DNA of 64,000 nucleotides from Arthrobacter sp. NIO-1057 (GTDB lineage Bacteria; Actinomycetota; Actinomycetes; Actinomycetales; Micrococcaceae), in assembly GCF_900094805.1 (NCBI RefSeq), contig NZ_FMAT01000001.1, forward strand, positions 558,001 through 622,000. The letters are read 5' to 3'. The notes under the pieces are model-generated. The model was not told the origin of the DNA and searched no databases. It was given only the letters and a program-made list of their open reading frames with translations. The translations under genes were made by a program, and so were the position numbers. Of the stretch, positions 38,722 to 48,290 are shown piece after piece. Positions within the stretch are counted from its first letter, which is position 1. Each line of letters opens with the position of its first letter.

Positions 38722-39327
38722 GTGCCAAATTCTTCTACCCCTGTCATCTTGCTCGGCGGACCTTCCGGGTCAGGTAAGTCCTACCTCGCTTCCAAGTACG
38801 GTAATCCACACCTGCCGCTTGATGAGTACTACCGGCAGATTAGTGAAGATGGCAATCCAGTGGCATTCCCCCGCACTGCCTACGGAGAAATTGACTGGGA
38901 CCATTCAGGCACCTGGAATAAAGAAGCTGCGCTGCGCGCCATCGACGAGTTGTTGGAAACAGGTAGCACCATGGTTCCCAACTACTCAATCGCGACGTCC
39001 AGTTACAACGGCCACCGAGAAATCCGGTCTGTTGAAGGTCCCATCGTTGCTGAGGGAATTTTTCTCTATGAGCTCCTTGAGCCATTGCGCAACAAAGGAA
39101 TCAACGTTCAGGCCTACTACGTTGACGAGCCTGCATTAGTGACTGGAATTCGACGTTTTGTTCGAGACGTAGCCCAACGACGTAAGCCAGTGCTATTCCT
39201 GCTTAAGCGTGGCTATGCGCTATTTCGCGTTCATGGCGCGGATCGCAACAAATATCGTGAACGTCAATTTATCTTGAAGTCCAAGCCGGAACTCAAGAAG
39301 CTACTCGCGCAGCTCTCTTCGTCGTAG
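38722..39327 (+). CDS. Uridine kinase-like P-loop protein
   Basis: 201 residues from GTG at 38722. P-loop LLGGPSGSGKS (G18-K19-S20), then HLPLDEYYRQ with the acidic substrate residue, DWDHSGTWNKEAALRAI, and YSIATSSY as in uridine/phosphoribulokinase-type kinases. Real uridine kinase activity is not assured. The start is uncertain: CATAAT ends 7 bases before the GTG, which fits a leaderless mRNA, whereas an ATG at 38668 gives an N-terminus not seen in relatives. Confidence 0.8.
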   Translation: MPNSSTPVILLGGPSGSGKSYLASKYGNPHLPLDEYYRQISEDGNPVAFPRTAYGEIDWDHSGTWNKEAALRAIDELLETGSTMVPNYSIATSSYNGHREIRSVEGPIVAEGIFLYELLEPLRNKGINVQAYYVDEPALVTGIRRFVRDVAQRRKPVLFLLKRGYALFRVHGADRNKYRERQFILKSKPELKKLLAQLSSS

Positions 39328-39334
39328 CCCGCTG

Positions 39335-40153
39335 CTAGCGTGCACGCACCGTCAGAACCTGCTCTGCACGACCGAACGGACCAGTTTCATCGTGGAGCAC
39401 TGTTGAGGTCAAACCGATTCCATCCACGCCGAAACTCTGCTGAACTTCCAATCCCAGCCAAGAGCCCGCAGGTTGCCGATACATGTGAATTTGCAAGTCG
39501 AGGTTTGGATAAATCCAGGTTCCCACACCCGGTTCCACGCGAGGCACGACACCGTTAGCGGTGTCGATCAACCCTACGAGCCGAGCCATGTCCGAGGCGT
39601 CGAGGGAGTCAACGAGGGCGTAGTCAGTGCGTACCCAAGCAATTCCTTTGCCAGGACGCGACTCGGGGTTCGAACGCATTTCAATAGAGCGGATATAACC
39701 GCCAGGCCAACGCTCGCTAATCGCTTCTGGTTCACATTCTTCTGGGCCAGGAATTCTTGCGTCTTCGATGCCAGCAACTGCGTTTGTGTCTGCCGTGATC
39801 ACGCGCCAAGCGCGAGCAACGATACTGGTTCTCCCCTTGGCTGTCATTTCAGCTTCGATCAACTCAATGGTTCTGCCGGGTCGCACCAGGCGTGTCGCAA
39901 TTTCGAATTCCCCGGCATGAATTAAACCGTGAATCTCAAAGCTCAGCCGTGCAATGCGCATGTCTTCGCGGGGCTCAAAGTTCTCCAGCGCATAGGCCAG
40001 AATTCCGGAAGCCGGACCCATGTGCTGTTCGTGTTCATTCCATGCACCCTGGGCATGCCATGACGAGCGGTATCGCCCCTCACCTAATGATTCAAAATAA
40101 AAGTCGCCCTTGGCGAGAACCTTTTCGAGTTCTTCAGTGAGCTGGTGCGTCAT
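39335..40153 (-). CDS. Thioesterase family protein (acyl-CoA thioesterase type)
   Basis: 272 residues from ATG at 40153, preceded by AGGAGG. Double hot-dog architecture of TesB-like thioesterases: GEGRYRSSWHAQGAWNEHEQHMGPASGILAYALENF, then a second half with WVRTDYALVDSLDASDMARLVGLIDTANGVVPRVEPGVGTWIYPNLDLQIHMYRQPAGSWLGLEVQQSFG. The family hydrolyses acyl-CoA; substrate unknown. Converges with the kinase-like gene. Confidence 0.88.
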   Translation of the reverse strand: MTHQLTEELEKVLAKGDFYFESLGEGRYRSSWHAQGAWNEHEQHMGPASGILAYALENFEPREDMRIARLSFEIHGLIHAGEFEIATRLVRPGRTIELIEAEMTAKGRTSIVARAWRVITADTNAVAGIEDARIPGPEECEPEAISERWPGGYIRSIEMRSNPESRPGKGIAWVRTDYALVDSLDASDMARLVGLIDTANGVVPRVEPGVGTWIYPNLDLQIHMYRQPAGSWLGLEVQQSFGVDGIGLTSTVLHDETGPFGRAEQVLTVRAR

Positions 40154-40225
40154 TGCTGCCCTCCTGGCCTTATAAAAATTATTGTGTTGCACTTAGGTTA
40201 TCCAAGAGCAACCGAAATCAATAGC

Positions 40226-40801
40226 TCACTGATCTTTATCTTGTTCGTGGGCTCGTTGCCCGGCGCTATCCATGATGCCCAAGATTTCCGCGACACCGTT
40301 TTTTGCCCACATCGCATGCGGAGTCATCGTGTCGAATTGAGCTGATTGACCGGCTTTGACGTGATAAGTGCGCTCACCGAGCTGTAATTGAATTTCTCCG
40401 AGTAAGACGGTGAACCACTCTTTGCCCGGATGGATACGCAATTCGCTGGGCGCCGGTGCTTTAGACGGATCGATTCGCATCTTAGTAACGCTTACCCCGT
40501 TGACAGCGTCATCGGTGGACAGCTTCCACAGGGTGACCCCCGGCATGGCGATGGGCTCGGGTCGGATAATAATTTCGGCTTCCGAAGTTGCGACGAGTTC
40601 ATCCAGACTAGTATCCAGCGCCCTAGCCAGAGGTATCAACTGGTCCAAGGCAATGCGGCGATTTCCGGTTTCAATTCTGCTCAAGGTCGAAACACTGAGC
40701 TGTGCTTTATTAGCCAATGATTCCAGAGACCAACCACGGTTCTGACGTAGCGTGCGAATGCGTTGGCGGATCACATGGTCAACTTCGAGTTCTTGCGTCA
40801 T
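40226..40801 (-). CDS. XRE-family regulator with C-terminal cupin domain
   Basis: 191 residues. N-terminal helix-turn-helix (IRTLRQNRGWSLESLANKAQLSVSTLSRIETGNRRIALDQLIPLARAL, about 13-60) and a cupin sensor (about 112-180; HPGKEWFTVLLGEIQLQLGERTYHVKAGQSAQFDTMTPHAM). Such proteins sense a small ligand or metal. It is divergent from a thioredoxin reductase-like flavoprotein, and a perfect inverted repeat in the gap is a likely shared operator. Confidence 0.93.
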   Translation of the reverse strand: MTQELEVDHVIRQRIRTLRQNRGWSLESLANKAQLSVSTLSRIETGNRRIALDQLIPLARALDTSLDELVATSEAEIIIRPEPIAMPGVTLWKLSTDDAVNGVSVTKMRIDPSKAPAPSELRIHPGKEWFTVLLGEIQLQLGERTYHVKAGQSAQFDTMTPHAMWAKNGVAEILGIMDSAGQRAHEQDKDQ

Positions 40802-40815
40802 GCGCAAAACGATAC

Positions 40816-40834
40816 ACCCTTTAGCGCAAAGGGT
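40816..40834. promoter_or_regulatory. Perfect inverted repeat between XRE-cupin and flavoprotein genes
   Basis: ACCCTTT-AGCGC-AAAGGGT has perfect 7-bp arms around a 5-bp spacer and lies 15 bp from the regulator start and 47 bp from the flavoprotein start. It is the best operator candidate for the XRE regulator. Confidence 0.7.
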
Positions 40835-40880
40835 CGATAGCCTAAGAATCTAGACATTCACGATCAGCAGGAGGAATCTC

Positions 40881-41798
40881 ATGGAACATTTCGAAGTTAT
40901 CGTTATCGGCGGCGGTAGCGCGGGACTTGCAGCATCGATCGCTTTAGGGCGATCCCGCAGAAGCGTACTGGTTATCGATGAGGGACAACCTCGCAATGCC
41001 CCAGCACAACATGCTCACAACGTTCTTGGGCAAGAAGGGATCAGTCCGCTTGAGCTATTAGAACGTGGTCGCACTGAAGCTCAGGAGTATGGTGTGCGCA
41101 TTATCAACGCAGCTGTGGATTCTCTCACTGGATCCCTCAACGATGGGTTCGCGGTTCGAGTTGCAGACCGGGAATTCAGTGCTGAACGCATCGTCCTTGC
41201 CACTGGTCTCAAGGATGAACTCCCGCAAATCCCTGGACTAGAGCAAGCTTGGGGCACGTCAGCAATCCACTGCGCCTACTGTCACGGGTGGGAGGTGCGA
41301 GATCAGGAAATCGTCGTCATTGGATGCGGCCCGATGAGCGCCCACCAGGCGATGATGTTCCAGCAACTGAGTTCAAAGCTCACCTTTGTTGATCATGACC
41401 CGTCAGAACTCAACGAAGAAGGGACAAACCTCTTAGCCAAGCTTGGCATTCCAGTCGTCCGTCAATCTATTGCACAGTTGGCATTCGACCAGACCGGACA
41501 GCTGGAATCAGTCAAACTAGAAAACAACGAAGTACTAACTGCTCAATCTGTGATCGTTGCCAGCAGAATGAACGCTAACGCCGACCTTTATCTGGAACTA
41601 GGCGGCGCACTAACGGAGCACCCACTTGGCACGTTTATCAAGGTCAACGAAACCGGCGCCACGGACATCCCCGGTGTCTATGCTGTAGGCAATGCGAGTA
41701 ATTTAGGCGCGATGGTGATGGCTGCTGCGGCCTCCGGCACCCTCGCCGGAGCCGCCATCAACTCAGAGCTCCTCAATGCAAAGTTGGCAAACGCTTAA
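40881..41798 (+). CDS. NAD(P)/FAD-dependent oxidoreductase (thioredoxin reductase-like)
   Basis: 305 residues. FAD site VIVIGGGSAGLAASIALGRS, redox pair C131/C134 (HCAYCHGWEVRD), NAD(P) site VIGCGPMSAHQAMMF, and the C-terminal FAD motif GVYAVGNASNLGAMVMAAAASGTLAG. The group is related to TrxB but has a CxxC environment (HCAYCHGWE) different from CATCDG of true thioredoxin reductases, so the electron acceptor may be another small molecule. A strong AGGAGG precedes the start. Probably controlled by the divergent XRE-cupin protein. Confidence 0.93.
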   Translation: MEHFEVIVIGGGSAGLAASIALGRSRRSVLVIDEGQPRNAPAQHAHNVLGQEGISPLELLERGRTEAQEYGVRIINAAVDSLTGSLNDGFAVRVADREFSAERIVLATGLKDELPQIPGLEQAWGTSAIHCAYCHGWEVRDQEIVVIGCGPMSAHQAMMFQQLSSKLTFVDHDPSELNEEGTNLLAKLGIPVVRQSIAQLAFDQTGQLESVKLENNEVLTAQSVIVASRMNANADLYLELGGALTEHPLGTFIKVNETGATDIPGVYAVGNASNLGAMVMAAAASGTLAGAAINSELLNAKLANA

Positions 41799-41829
41799 CA
41801 AGATTCTGTCGACTCAGGCGTAGAAGTCA

Positions 41830-41865
41830 TCCCGCCACGTGAAAGATTTTTCCGTTGTGGCGGGA
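41830..41865 (+). terminator. Hairpin after the flavoprotein gene
   Basis: 9-bp stem TCCCGCCAC/GTGGCGGGA about 30 bp past the stop. The T run (TTTTT) is in the loop and not after the stem, so it is an imperfect terminator. Confidence 0.5.
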
Positions 41866-41954
41866 TACCTTCGTCTCAAGTTGTTCAGGTGGTGCTGAAC
41901 ACGCATTCTCGCCGGCGTTGCACTTCTCACTTCACACATGCACCTCTTCAATGG

Positions 41955-42422
41955 TAGGGTTTAATCGTTACCTCGATGTTTGCCGGTGTGACTCACCCGC
42001 CAGCAAACGTTAGCAGTAGGATTTGTAGCACGGCCAACAAATCGTCTGTGCAATACAAATCGGTTCACCGATCTTCGGATTGACTGAGCTCCTACCGAAA
42101 CGAATTCTTCATCTTCTCTTCTTCACTGCAGATAAAACATCTTGATGCTATCCAGCGTCACGCCTCTGTGAATTCCTTGTTCTACTCCGCTAGCGTGGGG
42201 TCATTACCCGCTAGCAGCTCGGATTCCGCTGATGTTTAAGCAAGTGCAGCGACACCCGTTTTGGCCGATCACGGCAAGATCAGTATTCGATTCTCCGTAT
42301 CGACGGCAGGCGAATAGTTCTCGATAGCTCTGCTCGAGGTAACCCCAAAATTTTCCGATTCGGAACTTCGAATCGGCAACCGGGCCACATTGTGGCCAAT
42401 CAATAAATAAGGAAATAACACT
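41955..42422 (+). ncRNA. Long structured 5' leader of the cold-shock gene (candidate thermosensor)
   Basis: The 624-bp gap before the cold-shock gene holds no ORF but several hairpins: 41978-42008 (GTTTGC...GCAAAC with inner pairs), 42355-42376 (CCGATTCG-GAACTT-CGAATCGG, perfect 8 bp) and 42383-42397 (a 7-bp stem GGCCACA/TGTGGCC that ends 12 bp before the GGAA site). A possible promoter is TTCACA-18-TAGGGT at 41931-41960. The layout recalls cspA leaders, where temperature changes the fold. Confidence 0.45.
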
Positions 42423-42626
42423 ATGGCCACTGGCACCGTGAAATGGTTCAACGCTGAAAAGGGCTTCGGCTTCATCGCTCCTTCCGATGGATCTGCTGAC
42501 GTTTTCGCACACTACAGCGCTATCCAGAGCTTCGGCTTCCGTAGCCTCGAAGAGGGCCAGACCGTTGAGTACACCCTGGAAGCTGGTCCAAAGGGCCCAC
42601 AGGCAACCAACATCCAGGCTCGCTAA
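42423..42626 (+). CDS. cspA: Cold-shock protein, CspA family
   Basis: 67 residues. Single-stranded nucleic acid chaperone with one cold-shock domain: RNP1 (KGFGFI) and RNP2 (VFAHYSAI) are both present and the chain begins [24 protein letters not shown] precedes the ATG by 9 bases. It is monocistronic: long leader upstream and strong terminator downstream. Which csp paralogue it is cannot be told from sequence alone. Confidence 0.96.
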   Translation: MATGTVKWFNAEKGFGFIAPSDGSADVFAHYSAIQSFGFRSLEEGQTVEYTLEAGPKGPQATNIQAR

Positions 42627-42638
42627 GAGACTTTCTTC

Positions 42639-42686
42639 AGAGGTGTAGTTCCCCCGCAAGGGGTGGAACTGCACCTCTGTTGTTTT
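42639..42686 (+). terminator. Terminator after cspA
   Basis: An 18-bp stem with one mismatch (AGAGGTG...CACCTCT) closes a GCAA loop and is followed by GTTGTTTTT. It starts 12 bp past the stop. Confidence 0.95.
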
Positions 42687-42782
42687 TAACCAGCCAGAAC
42701 CACCATGTTCTACAGCTTCACAGGTCAAGAAACTGTTTTTGCGGCAGGTTCAGGTCGATCATTCAATCCTGAACGTCAGTTT

Positions 42783-43769
42783 CTAACGGGTGAACACGAT
42801 CTTGCCATCAGAGTCTTTCATTAGTGTTCCGCTATAAATGGCGCTCTGCGCGTAGGAGGCTCCATCAGCTTCCACGGTGAAAGCCTTCGAGTACTCAACC
42901 CGACCATCGCTGGGCAAAACACCGTAGCCTGGCAACTCAAACCACTGCACGCTCGACGAATCAATCAGGGCCCTAGGCTTCTTGGGTAAATTGTCAGGGC
43001 AAGATGGGCCACTCAGGCTTTCTTGAACGCATGCCGCCGTCAGTGCATCAATTTGCGCATCCACGTCAGCGATTGATTCTGCTTCCACCTGAGCCGAGAC
43101 CAACAGAGCCCCCGGAGAAATACTGACGTTAGCCGGAATTTCATACGTCCCGCTCTTATCGAACGGCCAGGGCATATCGAACTCGTTAGTTCCATCGGCA
43201 CCTAGCTGCGTCATCCCCGTCGGATCTTCATACGATATGTCGTACAGGGCAGGCAACAACAAAAGGTCGTGCCCGTCGTTACGCTTCATCGCGTATTCCA
43301 ATTCGCCGTTGACGATGATGTGCCCAGGTGACGCGGTATTGATAATAGAGAATTTTTCACCCCACCCTGTCGCCACCCGTTGGCCGTCAGAGTCTTTCAC
43401 CTTGAATGTCGCAGTCTGCGGATGTTTGGGGTCGTCCAACACGAATTCCACCGTCGCATCGACAACGGAATCGTCGTTACCCTCGGACTGTACGACCTTG
43501 GCTCGGGAGGGAATGGCAGCTGAGGCCTTGTAGAAATCCGTGTCGAGGAATTCTTCAGGGAAATCAATGTCTGTCAGTGCAGCTGCGGCCGACGTTTCGC
43601 CTGCTTCGAGATGTTTGAAGAACTCATCGAGCAAAGCGACGCTTTCAGCAGTTTCACCCTCACTGCTGGTACTCATCGACGGGCTACACCCGGAAATCGA
43701 GGAAGCTCCAATAATGCAGGCGACAGTGATTTTGAGGATGCCGGTCATTCGTGTGGGTGTTGAGCGCAT
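42783..43769 (-). CDS. Hypothetical lipoprotein
   Basis: 328 residues from ATG at 43769. Lipoprotein signal MTGILKITVACIIGASSISGC with the lipid-modified C28, then a Ser/Glu/Thr linker. The region near residues 45-110 (LLDEFFKHLEAGETSAAAALTDID) has the look of an NTF2-like domain as found at the start of MecA-type penicillin-binding proteins, but no transpeptidase domain follows. The C-terminal half is a beta-rich domain of unknown role with one possible disulfide (CVQESLSGPSC). The longer upstream frame has no signal peptide. Confidence 0.72.
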   Translation of the reverse strand: MRSTPTRMTGILKITVACIIGASSISGCSPSMSTSSEGETAESVALLDEFFKHLEAGETSAAAALTDIDFPEEFLDTDFYKASAAIPSRAKVVQSEGNDDSVVDATVEFVLDDPKHPQTATFKVKDSDGQRVATGWGEKFSIINTASPGHIIVNGELEYAMKRNDGHDLLLLPALYDISYEDPTGMTQLGADGTNEFDMPWPFDKSGTYEIPANVSISPGALLVSAQVEAESIADVDAQIDALTAACVQESLSGPSCPDNLPKKPRALIDSSSVQWFELPGYGVLPSDGRVEYSKAFTVEADGASYAQSAIYSGTLMKDSDGKIVFTR

Positions 43770-43944
43770 GAGTTTCCGTTCTTCAGACACGCCGCAACAG
43801 GCGCACGCGGATGCCTCTACGCTATCCCATGTTCTACTTTGACCGGTCATTTCCAGCTTCGGTGCTTCCTGCCAGTTAGTCCGTGCCTTGGTAGCCTCCT
43901 CCCCTATGACATGACGGTTCGAGCCAGCTTCACATTGCAAAAAG

Positions 43945-43986
43945 AGAGGACCCGCACTTCATATATTCGCGAAGTGCGGGTCCTCT
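43945..43986 (-). terminator. Terminator after nrdF
   Basis: A 16-bp stem (AGAGGACCCGCACTTC and its complement) around a 10-base loop; on the minus strand it is followed by CTTTTTGC. It lies about 40 bp past the nrdF stop. Confidence 0.93.
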
Positions 43987-44025
43987 GGAGGTGAAGAAGT
44001 TGGGCTCGTCAACGAGCGCTAAGAA

Positions 44026-45006
<981 letters not shown>

Positions 45007-45129
45007 TCATCGAAAAGCTAAATCGTGTAACGAACGTTGCTATCAACTCTACCGTTCTTTCGAACCGTGAGAACGTAGCAAATCTCAAAGTTAATTTCAG
45101 ATCCCATGGGATCTGACTTGAGTCTTTAT

Positions 45130-45174
45130 ACGAAGCGGCTGCCGTTAGGTTGGACCTTACGGCAGCCGCTTCGT
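45130..45174 (-). repeat. Perfect 16-bp hairpin between nrdE and nrdF
   Basis: The arms 45130-45145 and 45159-45174 (ACGAAGCGGCTGCCGT and complement) are perfectly paired around 13 bases. On the minus strand it is followed by ATAAAG, a poor U tract. It could be a partial terminator that lowers nrdF read-through or an RNA-processing site. An 18-bp perfect palindrome (CAGATCCCATGGGATCTG) lies at 45098-45115. Confidence 0.6.
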
Positions 45175-45211
45175 GATATTAATGTCCTACTCGGCGGCCA
45201 CTAATTGAACT

Positions 45212-47350
45212 TTAGAGTGCGCAGGAAACGCAACCCTCAACTTCGGTGCCTTCCAAGGCCATCTGGCGCAGGCGGATGTAGTAAAGGCTCTTAATGCCCT
45301 TACGCCATGCGTAGATCTGTGCCTTGTTGATGTCACGAGTGGTTACGGTGTCCTTGAAGAACAGCGTCAGCGACAAGCCCTGATCCACGTGCTGGGTAGC
45401 AGCGGCGTAAGTGTCAATAATCTTCTCGTAACCGATTTCGTAGGCATCCTCGTAGAAATCGATGTTCTCGTTGTTCATGTAAGGAGCCGGGTAGTAAACG
45501 CGACCGATCTTACCTTCCTTGCGGATCTCAATCTTCGCTGCGACCGGGTGGATCGAGGAAGTCGAGTTGTTGATGTACGAGATCGAACCGGTTGGTGGCA
45601 CGGCCTGCAGGTTCTGGTTGTAGATACCGTGTTCCATAACCGAAGCCTTCAGAGCATTCCAGTCTTCCTGGGTAGGAATGTGGATGTCTGCGAAAAGCTC
45701 ACGGACACGCTCGGTGGCCGGTACCCACTGCTGCTCGGTGTACTTGTCGAAGAACTCACCCGACGCGTACTTCGAGTTCTCGAAGTTATCGAAGGTTTCA
45801 CCGCGTTCGATAGCAATCTTGTTCGATGCGCTCAAGGCGTGGAACAGGATTGTGTAGAAGTAGATGTTAGTGAAATCGATGCCTTCTTCAGAACCATAGT
45901 AGATGTGCTCGCGAGCGAGGAATCCGTGCAAGTTCATCTGGCCCAGTCCGATGGCGTGCGACTTCTTGTTGCCATCCGCGATCGAAGGAACAGAAGCAAT
46001 GTACGACATATCGGAGACGGCACTCAGTGCGCGAATCGCGATTTCTACGGAACCGGCAAGGTTCTTGCCGTCCATGGCCTTGGCAATGTTCATCGAGCCC
46101 AGGTTGCAAGAGATGTCCTTGCCGACCTTGGAGTAGCTCAAATCATCGCTAAATTCGGAGGCGGAGGAAACCTGCAGAATCTCGGAGCAAAGGTTCGACA
46201 TGGTGATGCGGCCAGCAATTGGGTTGGCCTTGTTCACGGTGTCTTCGAACATGATGTACGGGTAACCGGATTCGAACTGAATCTCTGCCAGGGTCTGGAA
46301 GAACTCACGAGCGCTGATTTTGGACTTCTTGATACGTGAGTCATCGACCATTTCGTAGTACTTTTCAGTGACCGAAATTTCACTGAACGGCATTCCGTAT
46401 ACACGCTCAACGTCGTATGGGCTGAACAGGTACATGTCTTCGTTCTTACGAGCCAGCTCGAAAGTGATATTTGGGATGACAACACCCAGCGACAGGGTCT
46501 TAATACGAATCTTCTCGTCAGCGTTTTCACGCTTGGTGTCCAAGAAGCGGTAGATGTCTGGGTGGTGCGCGTTCAAGTACACAGCGCCAGCGCCCTGACG
46601 GGCACCAAGCTGGTTTGCGTAAGAGAAGGAATCTTCAAGAAGCTTCATCACTGGGATAACGCCTGAAGACTGGTTCTCGATCTGTTTGATCGGTGCACCA
46701 TGCTCGCGCAGGTTGGTCAGCGACAGGGCAACGCCACCGCCACGCTTGGACAACTGCAGCGAGGAGTTCACCGAACGGGCGATTGATTCCATGTTGTCTT
46801 CCACGCGAAGCAGGAAGCAGGAGACCAATTCGCCACGCTGTGCCTTACCCGCGTTGAGGAAGGTAGGGGTTGCAGGCTGGAAGCGACCATCGATGATTTC
46901 GTCGACCAGCGAAGTGGCCAGCTTTTCGTCACCACGGGCAAGGTGCAGGGCAACCATGCACACGCGGTCTTCGTAACGCTCAAGGTAACGCTTACCGTCA
47001 AAGGTCTTGAGGGTGTACGAGGTGTAGAACTTGAAAGCGCCCAAGAAGGTTTCGAAGCGGAACTTCTTGTTAAAGGCGTGCTTGAACAAATCACGGATGA
47101 AGTTCATCGAGTACTGATCGAGCGTTTCGCGCTCGTAGTATTCGTGCTTAACGAGGTATTCGAGCTTCTCGTCAAGATCGTGGAAGAACACGGTGTTGTT
47201 GTTCACGTGATCCAGGAAGTACTGGCGGGCGGCGTAGCGGTCCACCTCAAACTGGATTTTTCCATCTGGACCGTAAAGGTTCAGCATGGCGTTCAGGTCG
47301 TTGTAGCTCAAGCCCTGGAACTGGGCTGGGAGCTCCTTTGAGCTCGTCAT
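45212..47350 (-). CDS. nrdE: Class Ib ribonucleotide reductase, alpha subunit
   Basis: 712 residues from ATG at 47350, which overlaps the nrdI stop by 4 bases (ATGA) and follows AGGAACG; the longer frame from 47383 would overlap nrdI deeply. Catalytic subunit reducing NDPs. Visible hallmarks: [53 protein letters not shown], and the C-terminal redox pair EGCVSCAL that is reduced by NrdH. No N-terminal ATP cone, as expected for class Ib. Confidence 0.97.
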   Translation of the reverse strand: MTSSKELPAQFQGLSYNDLNAMLNLYGPDGKIQFEVDRYAARQYFLDHVNNNTVFFHDLDEKLEYLVKHEYYERETLDQYSMNFIRDLFKHAFNKKFRFETFLGAFKFYTSYTLKTFDGKRYLERYEDRVCMVALHLARGDEKLATSLVDEIIDGRFQPATPTFLNAGKAQRGELVSCFLLRVEDNMESIARSVNSSLQLSKRGGGVALSLTNLREHGAPIKQIENQSSGVIPVMKLLEDSFSYANQLGARQGAGAVYLNAHHPDIYRFLDTKRENADEKIRIKTLSLGVVIPNITFELARKNEDMYLFSPYDVERVYGMPFSEISVTEKYYEMVDDSRIKKSKISAREFFQTLAEIQFESGYPYIMFEDTVNKANPIAGRITMSNLCSEILQVSSASEFSDDLSYSKVGKDISCNLGSMNIAKAMDGKNLAGSVEIAIRALSAVSDMSYIASVPSIADGNKKSHAIGLGQMNLHGFLAREHIYYGSEEGIDFTNIYFYTILFHALSASNKIAIERGETFDNFENSKYASGEFFDKYTEQQWVPATERVRELFADIHIPTQEDWNALKASVMEHGIYNQNLQAVPPTGSISYINNSTSSIHPVAAKIEIRKEGKIGRVYYPAPYMNNENIDFYEDAYEIGYEKIIDTYAAATQHVDQGLSLTLFFKDTVTTRDINKAQIYAWRKGIKSLYYIRLRQMALEGTEVEGCVSCAL

Positions 47351-47832
47351 CGTTCCTGCCGATTCTGCGACGCTGGTGTCCAAAAGGTTTCAAGCCCTTC
47401 TTTGACGTTGAGAACGTCTTCCGAGGTTCCCATAAGTTCGAATGTATATAAGACGGGTACGTTGCATTTCTGGGCAATACGCTTAGCCGCGATGCAGTAG
47501 TACTCGCCAAAGTTTGTGTTCCCCGCGCCAATTACACCGCGAAGGTTTGCCCGATTTTCGTCATGCCGCAGAAACTTCATAATCTGCGGAACAATCGAAT
47601 GTTTGCCTCGTTCTCCACCGTATGTGGGGATAAGCAATACATATGGAACGGTGGAGATGAGTTGCGGCTCGGTCGCAAAAATCGGAATCCGAGCCGCTTC
47701 CATCTCAAGTTTATCCACGAATCTCTTGGTGTTCTCCGAAACTGAGGAGAAGTAAATCAAGTTCGATTTCGTGAACTCGACCGATCCGTGGGCCCCAGCA
47801 TTTTGCTTATCAGCAAGAGCTGCAGGTGACAT
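47347..47832 (-). CDS. nrdI: Class Ib ribonucleotide reductase activating flavoprotein NrdI
   Basis: 161 residues. Flavodoxin-like protein that supplies oxidant for assembling the Mn2-tyrosyl radical in NrdF. The FMN loop [18 protein letters not shown] and the [19 protein letters not shown] stretch are the family signature. Sits between nrdH and nrdE with GGAGGCGAAAGAGG before the ATG. Confidence 0.96.
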   Translation of the reverse strand: MSPAALADKQNAGAHGSVEFTKSNLIYFSSVSENTKRFVDKLEMEAARIPIFATEPQLISTVPYVLLIPTYGGERGKHSIVPQIMKFLRHDENRANLRGVIGAGNTNFGEYYCIAAKRIAQKCNVPVLYTFELMGTSEDVLNVKEGLETFWTPASQNRQER

Positions 47833-47876
47833 CCTCTTTCGCCTCCACTACTAAGTGAGCGGAATAAGCTCGAGCT

Positions 47877-48107
47877 TTAGTTAGCTGGAGCGAGCAATTC
47901 AATCTTGTCTGGACGGAAGCCCGACCAGTGATCGTCGTCGGTTACGACAACGGGTGCCTGCATGTAGCCAAGGCCACGTACGTGCTCCAAGGCGGCGGCG
48001 TCCTGCGAAATGTCGACCTTGTTGTACTCGACACCCTTCTTGTCCAACGCGCGGTAAGTAGCGTTGCACTGAACGCAGGAAGGCTTCGTGTAAACAGTGA
48101 TGGCCAT
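47877..48107 (-). CDS. nrdH: Glutaredoxin-like protein NrdH
   Basis: 76 residues. Electron donor for NrdE with a thioredoxin-like profile. Active site KPSCVQC (C11, C14) and the NrdH-specific ending APVVVTDDDHWSGFRPDKI. First gene of nrdHIEF, 44 bp before nrdI. Its upstream region carries NrdR-type boxes. Confidence 0.97.
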   Translation of the reverse strand: MAITVYTKPSCVQCNATYRALDKKGVEYNKVDISQDAAALEHVRGLGYMQAPVVVTDDDHWSGFRPDKIELLAPAN

Positions 48108-48145
48108 GTCCCTGATCCCCTTTAGAAATTCTTAATGTTGGCCGG

Positions 48146-48233
48146 TTTCCATCTGTTGATGGAAATTCCCAGCTGTCCTCTCGGATGCCTCAAAAACAGG
48201 GTCTTCGAGGTGCTACTGGTGCGAGCCGCACCA
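48146..48233 (-). ncRNA. Two hairpins in the predicted nrdHIEF leader
   Basis: If transcription begins near 48236, the 5' leader of about 128 nt includes hairpin 48217-48233 (TGGTGCG-AGC-CGCACCA, perfect 7 bp) and hairpin 48146-48165 (TTTCCATC-TGTT-GATGGAAA, perfect 8 bp). They may affect stability or translation of nrdH. No known riboswitch is recognised. Confidence 0.4.
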
Positions 48234-48242
48234 ACGGGTTCA

Positions 48243-48290
48243 ATACTACATGTTGTGTTTGTCCGGTCAAGCAGCCACAAGATGATGTAT
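48243..48290 (-). promoter_or_regulatory. nrdHIEF promoter with tandem NrdR-like boxes
   Basis: Box 1 at 48243-48258 matches the NrdR consensus ACACWATATWTWGTGT at 13 of 16 positions on the minus strand; box 2 at 48275-48290 matches less well (11 of 16). Their centres are 32 bp apart, about three helical turns. Between them, on the minus strand, TTGACC (48265-48270) and TAGTAT (48243-48248) with 16-bp spacing form a good promoter; box 1 covers its -10. Confidence 0.65.

Noticed and set aside
42204-42728. Open frame on the minus strand across cspA
   Set aside because: It overlaps the whole cold-shock gene and its terminator, has no ribosome binding site and no recognisable domain.
45389-46339. 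Long open frame (316 codons) antisense to nrdE
   Set aside because: It is the mirror of a highly conserved gene in high-GC DNA and has no family resemblance; nrdE is certain.
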